Source: an uncultured Candidatus Melainabacteria bacterium
GTDB lineage: Bacteria; Cyanobacteriota; Vampirovibrionia; Gastranaerophilales; Gastranaerophilaceae
Direction: 5' to 3'
Assembly: GCA_934754425.1 (NCBI GenBank)
Contig: CAKVIN010000007.1
Coordinates: forward strand, 34,208 to 98,207
Length of the DNA: 64,000 bases
Below the pieces are notes generated by a model. The model was given only the letters and a program-made list of their open reading frames with translations. It ran no database searches and was not told the origin of the DNA. Both the position numbers and the translations under genes were made by a program. This document shows positions 36,040 to 44,220 of this stretch, piece after piece. The first letter of the stretch is position 1; each line of letters begins with the position of its first letter.

Positions 36040-36983
36040 TGAAAAAAGTGCTCGTTACCGGTGCTGCCGGTTTTATCGGACAAAATGTAGTTAAAGCGTA
36101 TATTGAACACGGGTGGTTTGTATACGCTTTAGTTCATAAAAATATTCCTCAAGAATTAACATCTCTAAAAAATGTTGAAATAATACGAGGTGATATTACG
36201 GAAGCTAGTTCTATTTTGCTTCCTGCGGTTGATATTGTTGCACATGTTGCTGGAATTGCTTCTGATATCGGTAAAGATGAAGATTTTCGTAGAGTAAATT
36301 TTGAATCCATAAAATATCTTTCTCAAATTGCCGGAAAGAAATTTGTTTATGTTTCAACGAGTGATGTCTATGGCATAATGGATTTTATTAATGCGGATGA
36401 AAACACTCCACTAAAAGAATATCCCCAAAATCCTTATCCTAAATACAAAATAATGTCTGAAAATTGGTTAAGAGAAAATTGTAGAAGATATGTAATTATT
36501 CGTCCGGCAGCTGTTTTTGGAGAAGGTGATAAAACTCTTGAAAAAAGAGTTGTCGATTTTCTTAAAACGTCACCATATATAGTACATTTCGGGAAATGGA
36601 AAGGGAAAAATCGTTGGCCATTAGCAAATGTAAAAAATGTTGCTAATACAATTGTTGCAGTGAGCGAATTTGATGATTTTGATAATCAAGCTATTACAAT
36701 TATTGATTCTAAAAAAACAACTATTGATGAATATTATAGAGAAATTGCTACAAGATATTTTCCTGATAAAAAATTTAAAAATTTATATTTGCCTTTATGG
36801 GTTGGAAAAGTTTTGGGAATTATTTCAACAACTTTATCAAATTTGTTCAATTTAAGGCAACCGCTTTTTGACCCAACATTTTATGCGGTTCATCATGTGA
36901 GTTCAAATTTAGATTTTTCAAGTGCAAAAATGGAAAAAGCTTTAAGCCTTTTGGAAAACAAAACATTAACATATAAACAATAA
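36039..36983 (+). CDS. NAD-dependent epimerase/dehydratase (extended SDR)
   Basis: 314 residues. Cofactor motif VTGAAGFIGQNVV; catalytic YPKYK (YxxxK) after VYVSTSDVYG; the C-terminal third (about 245-314) has a hydrophobic, perhaps membrane-associated segment. The ATG overlaps the upstream TAA by one base, so the two act together. Candidates: ketosphinganine/ceramide reductase (CerR-like) or a sugar-nucleotide enzyme; the neighbour favours the former. Confidence 0.8.
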   Translation: MKKVLVTGAAGFIGQNVVKAYIEHGWFVYALVHKNIPQELTSLKNVEIIRGDITEASSILLPAVDIVAHVAGIASDIGKDEDFRRVNFESIKYLSQIAGKKFVYVSTSDVYGIMDFINADENTPLKEYPQNPYPKYKIMSENWLRENCRRYVIIRPAAVFGEGDKTLEKRVVDFLKTSPYIVHFGKWKGKNRWPLANVKNVANTIVAVSEFDDFDNQAITIIDSKKTTIDEYYREIATRYFPDKKFKNLYLPLWVGKVLGIISTTLSNLFNLRQPLFDPTFYAVHHVSSNLDFSSAKMEKALSLLENKTLTYKQ

Positions 36984-36994
36984 AACAAAAATAA

Positions 36995-37636
36995 TTAAAT
37001 CAGTCCTTGTTCAATAGCTTTAAGAACGGCTCTAGTTCTATCTCGCACACCAAATTTTGTAAAAATACTTGATGTATAATTTTTTACAACTCCTGTAGAA
37101 ATACAAAGCATTTCTGCGATTTCTTTATTACTATAACCGCTAGAAATTAATCTTAAAATTTCTATTTCACGTTTTGTAAGTTTTTCGTTCAAATCAGTAC
37201 TCTCAAAATTTAATTCAGAATTTTGGATTTTCTGTATCACTTTTTCTGTAATAGCCGGACGAAAAACTTTTTCACCGGCAGCTACTTTATATATTGTTTC
37301 AGAAAGCATTTCGATAGAAACATCTTTTAATAAATACCCCATAGCACCGGCCTTCATGCCTTCTTCAAAAAGTCTGTTATCATCAAAAGTTGTTAACAAA
37401 ATCGTTGGAACAAGTTGTTCTTGCTCGGAGAATTGTTGCAAAACTTCTATTCCAGTCATTTTAGGTAATTGAATATCCATCAAAACAACATCTGGTTTTA
37501 GTGTTAAAATTTTATTTAATGCTTCCTCGCCATCTTCAGCTTCTGATATTATTTTAAAATCAGGATTTAATTTTAATAAACCTATAATGCCTTTGCGCAC
37601 AAGAAGTTGGTCTTCTACTAATAAAATTTTAATCAT
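36995..37636 (-). CDS. NarL/LuxR-type response regulator
   Basis: 213 residues. The receiver domain has EDQ near residue 9, phospho-acceptor Asp in VVLMDIQLPKMTG (about D54), T in LLTTFDD and K in YLLKDVS. The C-terminal LuxR helix-turn-helix is LTKREIEILRLISSGYSNKE. It pairs with the histidine kinase gene that overlaps its start by 8 nt. Target genes are not visible. Confidence 0.94.
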   Translation of the reverse strand: MIKILLVEDQLLVRKGIIGLLKLNPDFKIISEAEDGEEALNKILTLKPDVVLMDIQLPKMTGIEVLQQFSEQEQLVPTILLTTFDDNRLFEEGMKAGAMGYLLKDVSIEMLSETIYKVAAGEKVFRPAITEKVIQKIQNSELNFESTDLNEKLTKREIEILRLISSGYSNKEIAEMLCISTGVVKNYTSSIFTKFGVRDRTRAVLKAIEQGLI

Positions 37637-38858
37637 TTTTTTCTCCTATATATGGAATCTCTATATAAGTAGAAAAACCTTTATTCAATTCCGTTGAGAA
37701 TGTAGTTGAACCAGAAAGCTCTTGTACACGCTCACGCATACCTCTTAAGCCGTTTGAAAGTTTTAGGTTTGATATTCCGCCAACAATTCCTTTTCCATCA
37801 TCACAAGCGTTTAAAATTATTTTATTCATTACTTTATAAATAGATATTCTTAAATGAGTTGCATCAGAATGTTTTAATGTGTTTGTAATTATCTCTTGAA
37901 CGCAACGAAATAAAGTATGAGTTAATGCCGGATCTTTAAAACTTAAATTATCTTCAATCAAGAATTCAATTTTTGGTGATTTAATCGGCTTCAAAATTTC
38001 TTCTATTGCTTCTTTCAAATTTATATTCTCACTACATCTTAGAGATGAAACGATTTCTCTGACTTCGCTTAACAATTGTTTTGAAACAGAATACGCATCT
38101 TCAACGGCTTCTTTTACATCCGCTTCTTTGGTTATCGTATTTGCTAATTGCAAATTTGTATTAATTGCAACCAAATGATGTCCTATACTATCATGGAGCT
38201 CTCTTGAAATATAAACCCTCTCGGACATTCTTACAGAAGCATCGTGCATTTTATTAAGAGCTTTTAATTCAGCGTTAGCAAGTTCCAAATCGGCTCGTTG
38301 TTTTACATCTTTTGCCAAAACAATTCCTAATAAATACGCAAAAATTTGAAAACAAATTGTTGATATCGCATCTACTACAATTTGATCAATCGGATTTTCT
38401 TGAAAAATATCCATTACTTTTAGGGTTTTTACATCAGGTGCAAAAATATCTATAGCAAGTTCTACAATAATATTAATTATAATCAAAATTATTGCTTGTT
38501 TACGTTTTAATACAAAACCTGCAAGCATTAATGTTAAATAAGCAAGCGGAACACAAACCATATAACCGGAAAATGCCATTGCAAAAATTTTAAAAACATT
38601 TTTTTTATTGTACTGAATACGAGGTAATTTTTGAGTAATTGATATAAAAGATAAAAAATTTATTATAAAAAATAAAGTAATGAAAATAGTATTAAATATT
38701 TTTGACGAAATAAAAAACGGTTTGTATTGAAGTAAATTTCCAAAACCATAAACTGCTATGCCACTCGGATTACAGCACAAAAGAGCAATGGAATATACGA
38801 ATAACAAAACAATCGCCCACATGCCGGCAGCTCTTAAAAGATTTTCTGATTTATCCAC
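37629..38858 (-). CDS. NarL-type (HisKA_3) sensor histidine kinase
   Basis: 409 residues. The N-terminal ~180 residues form five to six membrane helices without a recognisable sensor fold. The H-box is ISRELHDSIGHHLVAI, and the HATPase has CDDGKGI and NGLRGMRERV. The predicted start is GTG at 38858, with AAAGG about 14 nt upstream. It phosphorylates the partner regulator; the signal is unknown, perhaps membrane state given the integral sensor. Confidence 0.92.
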   Translation of the reverse strand: MDKSENLLRAAGMWAIVLLFVYSIALLCCNPSGIAVYGFGNLLQYKPFFISSKIFNTIFITLFFIINFLSFISITQKLPRIQYNKKNVFKIFAMAFSGYMVCVPLAYLTLMLAGFVLKRKQAIILIIINIIVELAIDIFAPDVKTLKVMDIFQENPIDQIVVDAISTICFQIFAYLLGIVLAKDVKQRADLELANAELKALNKMHDASVRMSERVYISRELHDSIGHHLVAINTNLQLANTITKEADVKEAVEDAYSVSKQLLSEVREIVSSLRCSENINLKEAIEEILKPIKSPKIEFLIEDNLSFKDPALTHTLFRCVQEIITNTLKHSDATHLRISIYKVMNKIILNACDDGKGIVGGISNLKLSNGLRGMRERVQELSGSTTFSTELNKGFSTYIEIPYIGEKND

Positions 38859-38899
38859 TATTAAAACAACCTTTATTCGAAAATATATCTAAATTATTA

Positions 38900-40222
38900 C
38901 TATTGTGGCATTAAAACTGAAATTACTGCATGATTTATATCCAAATATTTTCTTGCAGCTTCTTGCAAATATTCTATAGTCATATTGTCACAAATTGGCA
39001 TGTAATTTTCAGCCAATTCTAATTCATCACAAACTGTCATATAATATCCGATTGCTTCACCAATATCAGAAACTGTTTCAGCCTCACAAGCAAATCGAGA
39101 TTTTAATTTCTTTTTAGCTTTATTAATTTCTCGTTCTGTAATATCAGTTTTAACTTTTTCCAATTCTTCTTTTATTAATTCAATAGCTTTGTCTTTATAT
39201 TTAGGTTCAAAATTAGCCTGAATAAAGAAATTGCAGCCATCACGGAACGAATAATTTTCTGCATCAATCATATTAAAAATGTGTTCTTGCTGATTTTCAA
39301 TCAAATTGTTATACAATCTTGAACTAGCACCTTCACCTAAAATAATTGCAAGCATTTCTAAGGCAATTGAATTTTTTAAATCTTTTGCTAGTGCACCTAA
39401 AAAGCCAAACATCATAAACGAAGAATTTATATTTGCTTTATTTTCTATATAAACTGTTTCTGCAACAGGTCTATCTGGCAAAATATCTCTAATTGGCGGA
39501 CGTGGTCTTTCGCCCCAATCAAAGCCTTCTTCAACTCGTTTTAAAATATCTTCCGAATCAAAATCTCCAACAACAATTGTTGTTACATTCTCAGGAGAAT
39601 AGAATGTTCTATAATAATTCATGATTTCTTCTTGAGAAACTTGAGAAATGATTTCAGGAGTTCCGATAACATCACGTTTATAAGGATGAGAAGTGTACAT
39701 TGCCCTATTTGTAGCATTATAAACTTTTGTCCAAGGCTGGTCTTTTCTCATACGAATTTCTTCTATTACAACATGACGTTCTCTTTTATCCGTAACTTTT
39801 TTGTCATTAACATCAAAAGGAGCGCCCATTTCATAATCAGGAATTACGGGATCAATCATCATATCCGCATGTAATTCTAATGCTTTATAGAAATTCTCAT
39901 TGTTTTCACCTTTTGGTAAAGTTACATAATAAAATGTATAATCTTTCCAAGTCGCAGCATTAACAATAGCCCCACGAGCTTCTAAAATTCTATCGAATTC
40001 ACCCGCTTTATGTTTATGAGTACCTTTAAACATCAAATGTTCAAGAAAATGCGAAATACCGTTGTTTCTATCATTTTCATTAATTGAACCTGTTTTAACC
40101 CAAGATGATATATTGACCATCCCACCTTCTTTATGTGCTAAAACAATTTTATGTCCATTATCTCGTTCATAAATTTCAACATCTCTGGTTAAAAACGGAT
40201 ACTTGATTAAAGTTTTTTTCAT
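38900..40222 (-). CDS. M16-family zinc peptidase (pitrilysin / processing peptidase-like)
   Basis: 440 residues. The inverted zinc motif HFLEH lies in NGISHFLEHLMFKGTHK, with the distal Glu in the following helix region (VVIEEIRMR). The C-terminal inactive M16 half follows (about 210-440, LGEGASSRLYNNL). Family knowledge: degrades or processes small peptides. The ATG at 40222 has AGAGGTG three bases upstream; a GTG six bases earlier overlaps the ribosome site and is rejected. Confidence 0.93.
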   Translation of the reverse strand: MKKTLIKYPFLTRDVEIYERDNGHKIVLAHKEGGMVNISSWVKTGSINENDRNNGISHFLEHLMFKGTHKHKAGEFDRILEARGAIVNAATWKDYTFYYVTLPKGENNENFYKALELHADMMIDPVIPDYEMGAPFDVNDKKVTDKRERHVVIEEIRMRKDQPWTKVYNATNRAMYTSHPYKRDVIGTPEIISQVSQEEIMNYYRTFYSPENVTTIVVGDFDSEDILKRVEEGFDWGERPRPPIRDILPDRPVAETVYIENKANINSSFMMFGFLGALAKDLKNSIALEMLAIILGEGASSRLYNNLIENQQEHIFNMIDAENYSFRDGCNFFIQANFEPKYKDKAIELIKEELEKVKTDITEREINKAKKKLKSRFACEAETVSDIGEAIGYYMTVCDELELAENYMPICDNMTIEYLQEAARKYLDINHAVISVLMPQ

Positions 40223-40303
40223 AAACACCTCTCTTAAGTTTATTATACAAGAAAGTTATAATAATTAAAACAAAACTATCATAATCACAAATAAATAATG
40301 TTG

Positions 40304-40309
40304 TATAAT
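40304..40309 (+). promoter_or_regulatory. -10 box of uvrC (leaderless candidate)
   Basis: TATAAT ends 6 bases before the ATG at 40316. No ribosome site is present. Confidence 0.5.
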
Positions 40310-40315
40310 ATATTT

Positions 40316-41983
40316 ATGAATGATATTTTGCGAGAAACTATAAAACTTGTTCCTGAACAACCAGGATGTTATTTATATTATGATATCACTGGTGAAATCA
40401 TTTATGTCGGCAAGGCTAAAAACCTAAAACGTCGTGTTTATAGTTATTTTCATAAACAACACGAAAGTCCGAAAACTAATATTCTTGTTTCTCAAATCGA
40501 AAAATTAGAATACATAATTACAGATTCTGAAGTAGAAGCATTAATACTTGAATCACACTTAATCAAAAAGCATAAACCAAAATACAATATTCTTTTGAAA
40601 GATGATAAAAAATATCCGTACTTTTTGATTACGGATGAGGATTTTCCACGCATTCAAGTTGTTCGCAAAAAAAACTTAAATCCTGATAAAGGTAGATTTT
40701 ACGGTCCTTATACAGATGTCGGTGCGATGTATGCAACTTTGGAATTCTTAAAAAAACTTTTTCCGCTAAAACAATGTAAAACTCCAAAATTTTCAAATCG
40801 TCCTTGTCTTTATTATCATATTGGCAAATGTCTAGCACCTTGCCAAGGAAAAGTTACGCCGGAAGAATACCAAAAACTTATACATCAAGTGGAATTGTTT
40901 TTGAGCGGCAAGCAAACAGAGCTTCTGAAACAAATTCAAGAACAAATGCAAAAATACGCAGAAACAGAACAGTTTGAAAAAGCTGCAAAAATGCGTGACA
41001 GTTATCTTGATTTGCAAAAAACACTTGAAAGACAAAAAGTTGTTTATGAAAACACTAAACTTAATGAAGATATCATTGCAGTATTGTATGAAGATGGAAT
41101 TCTTGCGATTGTAATTATGATGATTAGAGAAGGCCGCTTGATTGATAAAAAAGACTTCACGTATTTTGTTGATAATATTGATAAAACAGAATACTTTGAA
41201 ACATTCTTCCGTGATTATTATACCGGACTAAAATTAGAATTCCCTGATAGAATCATATCTAAAGACTTAGAAGAAGTTGGACAAAAATCACTTTATGAAG
41301 ATTGGTTGAAAATTATCTCAGGCAAAAAAGTTACTATAAATTATGCAAAAAGCAAGTATCGAGAGATTTATGAACTAGCAGTAAAAAATGCTACAAATTT
41401 ATTAGAAAATGCGAAATTGAAAAAAATGGCACAAATTCGAGATGATTTTAATGAAGTCGGTTCATATTTAGCTGAAAAACTCCATTTAACAAATTTTCCA
41501 AACAGAATTGAATGTTACGATATTTCTCATATTCAAGGCACAAATACAGTTGCTTCTATGGTTGTGTTCCAGAACGGATTACCTAAAAAAACTGCTTATA
41601 GAAAGTTTAAAGTCCGCTCAACTGAAGGTAAACCCGATGACTTTTTATCTATGAAAGAAGTTTTATCACGTAGATTAAGTCGTCTTGGTGAACCAAAATG
41701 GGAAAAACCGGATTTGATTATTATTGATGGCGGTAAAGGACAATTGTCTAGTGTAATGCAAATTGTTGAAGATATGGGAGTAAAAGTTGGTAAAGGCGGC
41801 ATTGATTTTGTATCACTCGCTAAAAGAGAAGAAGAAGTTTTTCTTCCGTATCAATCAGACTCAATACTTTTGCCACGAGATTCCAATGCACTTTATCTTA
41901 TTCAAAGAATTCGTGATGAAGCTCACCGCTTTGCAATTACATTCCATAGAGATTTGAGATCTAAAAAATTAAAAGAAAAATAA
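40316..41983 (+). CDS. uvrC: excinuclease ABC subunit C lacking the C-terminal HhH domain
   Basis: 555 residues. The GIY-YIG nuclease domain (PGCYLYYDITGEIIYVGKAKNLKRR), the Cys-rich segment (CLYYHIGKCLAPCQG), the UVR motif (about 195-230) and the RNase H-like C-terminal nuclease (CYDISHIQGTNTVASMVVF, DLIIIDGGKGQL) are present. The protein stops right after RFAITFHRDLRSK, where others continue with a ~60-residue helix-hairpin-helix domain. The start at 40316 is preferred because an upstream in-frame ATG lies before the TATAAT box. Confidence 0.94.
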   Translation: MNDILRETIKLVPEQPGCYLYYDITGEIIYVGKAKNLKRRVYSYFHKQHESPKTNILVSQIEKLEYIITDSEVEALILESHLIKKHKPKYNILLKDDKKYPYFLITDEDFPRIQVVRKKNLNPDKGRFYGPYTDVGAMYATLEFLKKLFPLKQCKTPKFSNRPCLYYHIGKCLAPCQGKVTPEEYQKLIHQVELFLSGKQTELLKQIQEQMQKYAETEQFEKAAKMRDSYLDLQKTLERQKVVYENTKLNEDIIAVLYEDGILAIVIMMIREGRLIDKKDFTYFVDNIDKTEYFETFFRDYYTGLKLEFPDRIISKDLEEVGQKSLYEDWLKIISGKKVTINYAKSKYREIYELAVKNATNLLENAKLKKMAQIRDDFNEVGSYLAEKLHLTNFPNRIECYDISHIQGTNTVASMVVFQNGLPKKTAYRKFKVRSTEGKPDDFLSMKEVLSRRLSRLGEPKWEKPDLIIIDGGKGQLSSVMQIVEDMGVKVGKGGIDFVSLAKREEEVFLPYQSDSILLPRDSNALYLIQRIRDEAHRFAITFHRDLRSKKLKEK

Positions 41984-42074
41984 AACCTTTGCCTTTGAAA
42001 TTGTATCAATGACGAATGCTATTTTATTAGTTAATATTATTCTTTAATTTTACCGTTTTGTTTTAATATACCAA

Positions 42075-42518
42075 CTATTTAATTTTGGCTAAAAATCTAA
42101 TTCTTATCAGATATTCAATTATAAATACTAAACCGACAAGAATATATGACAAAAATCCATTATAAATTGCCCAAATTTTTTCCGGCATAAAAACTGTCGC
42201 TAATGAAACCATAAAATTTAGAAAAGTAAATCCAGCCCAAATATATGTCACTTTTCTTGTATAATCCATAACACGCCAATCAGCATCAGGTTCTACAGCC
42301 AAGGCAAACTCTTGAATAACAGTCTTTTCTTTAAATAATGATGTAAAAAATATCAAAAACAAAATAAAATTCATAATCGGAGGGTAATATTTCAACAAAA
42401 AGAAATTCGTAAAATGAAAAATTCCAATTACCAAAAACATTCCTAAAAAAGGTAAAAGGGTTTTTAATATTTTACAAATTTTACTGCAACAAGCCATAAA
42501 CCGTTTCCACAATATCAT
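42075..42518 (-). CDS. COG4648-type membrane protein of aryl-polyene-like cassette
   Basis: 147 residues with about four transmembrane helices. The block MDYTRKVTYIWAGFTFLN, then YNGFLSYILVGLVFIIEYLIR matches the COG4648 family found next to acyl carrier proteins in aryl polyene and xanthomonadin-type clusters. The start overlaps the preceding ACP gene by 38 nt; a second ATG (42497) is possible. It is the last gene of the acyltransferase-ACP-ACP-membrane protein cassette. Confidence 0.75.
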   Translation of the reverse strand: MILWKRFMACCSKICKILKTLLPFLGMFLVIGIFHFTNFFLLKYYPPIMNFILFLIFFTSLFKEKTVIQEFALAVEPDADWRVMDYTRKVTYIWAGFTFLNFMVSLATVFMPEKIWAIYNGFLSYILVGLVFIIEYLIRIRFLAKIK

Positions 42519-42732
42519 TAACGGTTTTTATTTGTTTAAATTCCGCAGGAGAAAGTTTTTTGTTTGTAAATTTTTGCATTCTTACTGCAATATCAACCGC
42601 ATCAATACTATCCAAATCCAAGTCTGTAAAAAGATTAGCATCCAAATTGATATCATTTTCTGGAATTTCTAATTCTTCTATCAAAATATTTTTTAATTCT
42701 TCAAAAATTTGTTCTTTTGTATATTTAGCCAT
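42481..42732 (-). CDS. acyl carrier protein (second of a pair)
   Basis: 83 residues. A four-helix carrier domain with the phosphopantetheine Ser in DLDLDSIDAVDIAVRM. The ATG at 42732 overlaps the upstream ACP stop by 8 nt (ATGGCTAA). It is not the housekeeping ACP in context: it sits with a second ACP, an LPLAT-type acyltransferase and a COG4648 membrane protein. Confidence 0.85.
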   Translation of the reverse strand: MAKYTKEQIFEELKNILIEELEIPENDINLDANLFTDLDLDSIDAVDIAVRMQKFTNKKLSPAEFKQIKTVNDIVETVYGLLQ

Positions 42733-42982
42733 CAATTCTAGACTCCACAAAATTGCTCAAAGTGTTTATTGAATAAAATATTTTTCGATTTTCTTCTTTA
42801 TTTGATTCCAATGATATATTATATTTACGTTTAATAGCCATTCCTAATTCTAAAGCATCAATAGAATCCAAACCTAAACCTTCTTCAAACAAAGGTTCAT
42901 CATCTTTAATATCATCCGGTGTAATTTCCTCTAAAGCTAGAGAGTCAATTATTAATTTTTTTAAATCTTTTTTTATATCCAT
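42725..42982 (-). CDS. acyl carrier protein (first of a pair)
   Basis: 85 residues from the ATG at 42982, which has AGGAG six bases upstream; longer readings are not supported. The carrier Ser is in GLGLDSIDALELGM. The downstream ACP overlaps it. Two adjacent, different ACPs are characteristic of aryl polyene/flexirubin-type polyketide clusters. Confidence 0.85.
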   Translation of the reverse strand: MDIKKDLKKLIIDSLALEEITPDDIKDDEPLFEEGLGLDSIDALELGMAIKRKYNISLESNKEENRKIFYSINTLSNFVESRIDG

Positions 42983-43004
42983 AACTACTCCTAAATGTAT
43001 TATA

Positions 43005-43715
43005 TCATGAATTATACAAAGATTTTTCAATTTGTTGCGTAATCTTTTTTTTACTAACGATTTCACTATCAGAAATAAAATCTTGCACATTAATCTCTGG
43101 CATTTGTTCCACCTCAAAAGTTACACGATTTTCACCAACTTCATAAAACGGTTGATTAATAAACATAAAATCATAATCAGTAAAAAACTTTATCGGAACA
43201 ATATTTGTATTAGAATTTAATGCCACCAAAGATGCGCCTTTCTTAATTTTTGGAAACTCATTTTTGCGGTGCCTTATTCCGGACGGAAAAATTATTACAT
43301 TAAATCCCATATCCAACATTTCTTTTGATTTTGATTTTAACTCATCTAAGTCAACTTCATTTGTAATAAAAATACTATTTACAAGGTTTTTAAGTATCGG
43401 ATTGTGCGCAAGTTCTTTTTTTACAAAACACGTACTGCGTGGAATAAGGGCTATAAGAATTACTATATCAATAAAACTTGGATGAGTTGCAACAATAATT
43501 TTATTTTCTATTTTAGAAAGTTTTTTAATTTCAAGTTTAAATAAACCAAGCGTAATCATAAAATTAACAAAAAATTTCCACGCATAATGGATTATATCGG
43601 AACATAAAAATTTGTTATTTTTTATAAAGGGAAATACGAAAAAATTGAGTAATACTGCACCACAGCCGAACACAAAAAAACTTATAAAAACCATTGCAGA
43701 ACGTATTTTTCTCAT
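43005..43715 (-). CDS. lysophospholipid acyltransferase-like (LPLAT) protein of aryl-polyene-like cassette
   Basis: 236 residues from the ATG at 43715. Two N-terminal hydrophobic segments are followed by an LPLAT domain with HPSFID (HX4D motif), a substrate-site FPSGIRHR in place of FPEGTR, and a late VPIKFF. Family knowledge: transfers acyl groups from ACP or CoA. The nearby ACP pair suggests ACP-bound acyl donors. An extended -10 (TGTTATAAT) ends 6 nt before the ATG with no ribosome site, which fixes the start and suggests a leaderless mRNA. Confidence 0.82.
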   Translation of the reverse strand: MRKIRSAMVFISFFVFGCGAVLLNFFVFPFIKNNKFLCSDIIHYAWKFFVNFMITLGLFKLEIKKLSKIENKIIVATHPSFIDIVILIALIPRSTCFVKKELAHNPILKNLVNSIFITNEVDLDELKSKSKEMLDMGFNVIIFPSGIRHRKNEFPKIKKGASLVALNSNTNIVPIKFFTDYDFMFINQPFYEVGENRVTFEVEQMPEINVQDFISDSEIVSKKKITQQIEKSLYNS

Positions 43716-43721
43716 AAGCAA

Positions 43722-43730
43722 ATTATAACA
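43722..43730 (-). promoter_or_regulatory. extended -10 promoter of the acyltransferase-ACP cassette
   Basis: TGTTATAAT on the minus strand ends at 43722, six bases before the ATG at 43715; the same geometry as priA. Confidence 0.55.
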
Positions 43731-43794
43731 TATAAAAAAATGAACAATATTTAAAAACAAATCGTTATACAAAAAAGAAATGGAGGTTAAAAAT

Positions 43795-44160
43795 ATGAAA
43801 AAGGTTTTATCTCTTCTCGGTTTAATTGCTATTTTTGGCAGTACAATTCCCTGTTACGCACATTGCGACAATCCACACAGAGGACAAATGATTCAAGCCG
43901 GTCCGCATTATAGCAAACATATGAAACATCCACATGCTTACAGAAATTGGGGGCCGCCTCCATCACATTACAATGCTTACAATAGGAGCTCCGTCTTTGT
44001 CGGCGGAGTGTTAGCCAGGCGCAGCTGTTGGAGCTATTCTGACTGCTATTATAACGGATTAAGATGGTACGATAACGGTTTCTATCCTTCGTATCCCACT
44101 CATCCACCCGTTTATATAAATGGAATGTATGTAAATGTGGGAATTCCAATTCGGTTTTAA
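43795..44160 (+). CDS. small exported His/Tyr/Pro-rich protein
   Basis: 121 residues. A signal peptide (MKKVLSLLGLIAIFGSTIPCYA) is followed by a mature part rich in H, Y, P, N and W (HYSKHMKHPHAY, GLRWYDNGFYPSY). No domain is recognised. The many histidines could bind metal, but that is only composition. The start at 43795 follows GGAGG; the in-frame ATG at 43780 overlaps that site. Confidence 0.6.
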   Translation: MKKVLSLLGLIAIFGSTIPCYAHCDNPHRGQMIQAGPHYSKHMKHPHAYRNWGPPPSHYNAYNRSSVFVGGVLARRSCWSYSDCYYNGLRWYDNGFYPSYPTHPPVYINGMYVNVGIPIRF

Positions 44161-44166
44161 CACAAC

Positions 44167-44205
44167 AAAAAAGGTGAACGAATTTGTTATTCATTCACCT
44201 TTTTT
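44167..44205. terminator. bidirectional hairpin terminator
   Basis: AAAAAAGGTGAA (from 44167) and TTCACCTTTTTT (to 44205) form a stem between the exported-protein gene and the converging waaA gene. Confidence 0.8.
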
Positions 44206-44220
44206 ACAATAAAAAATCTT

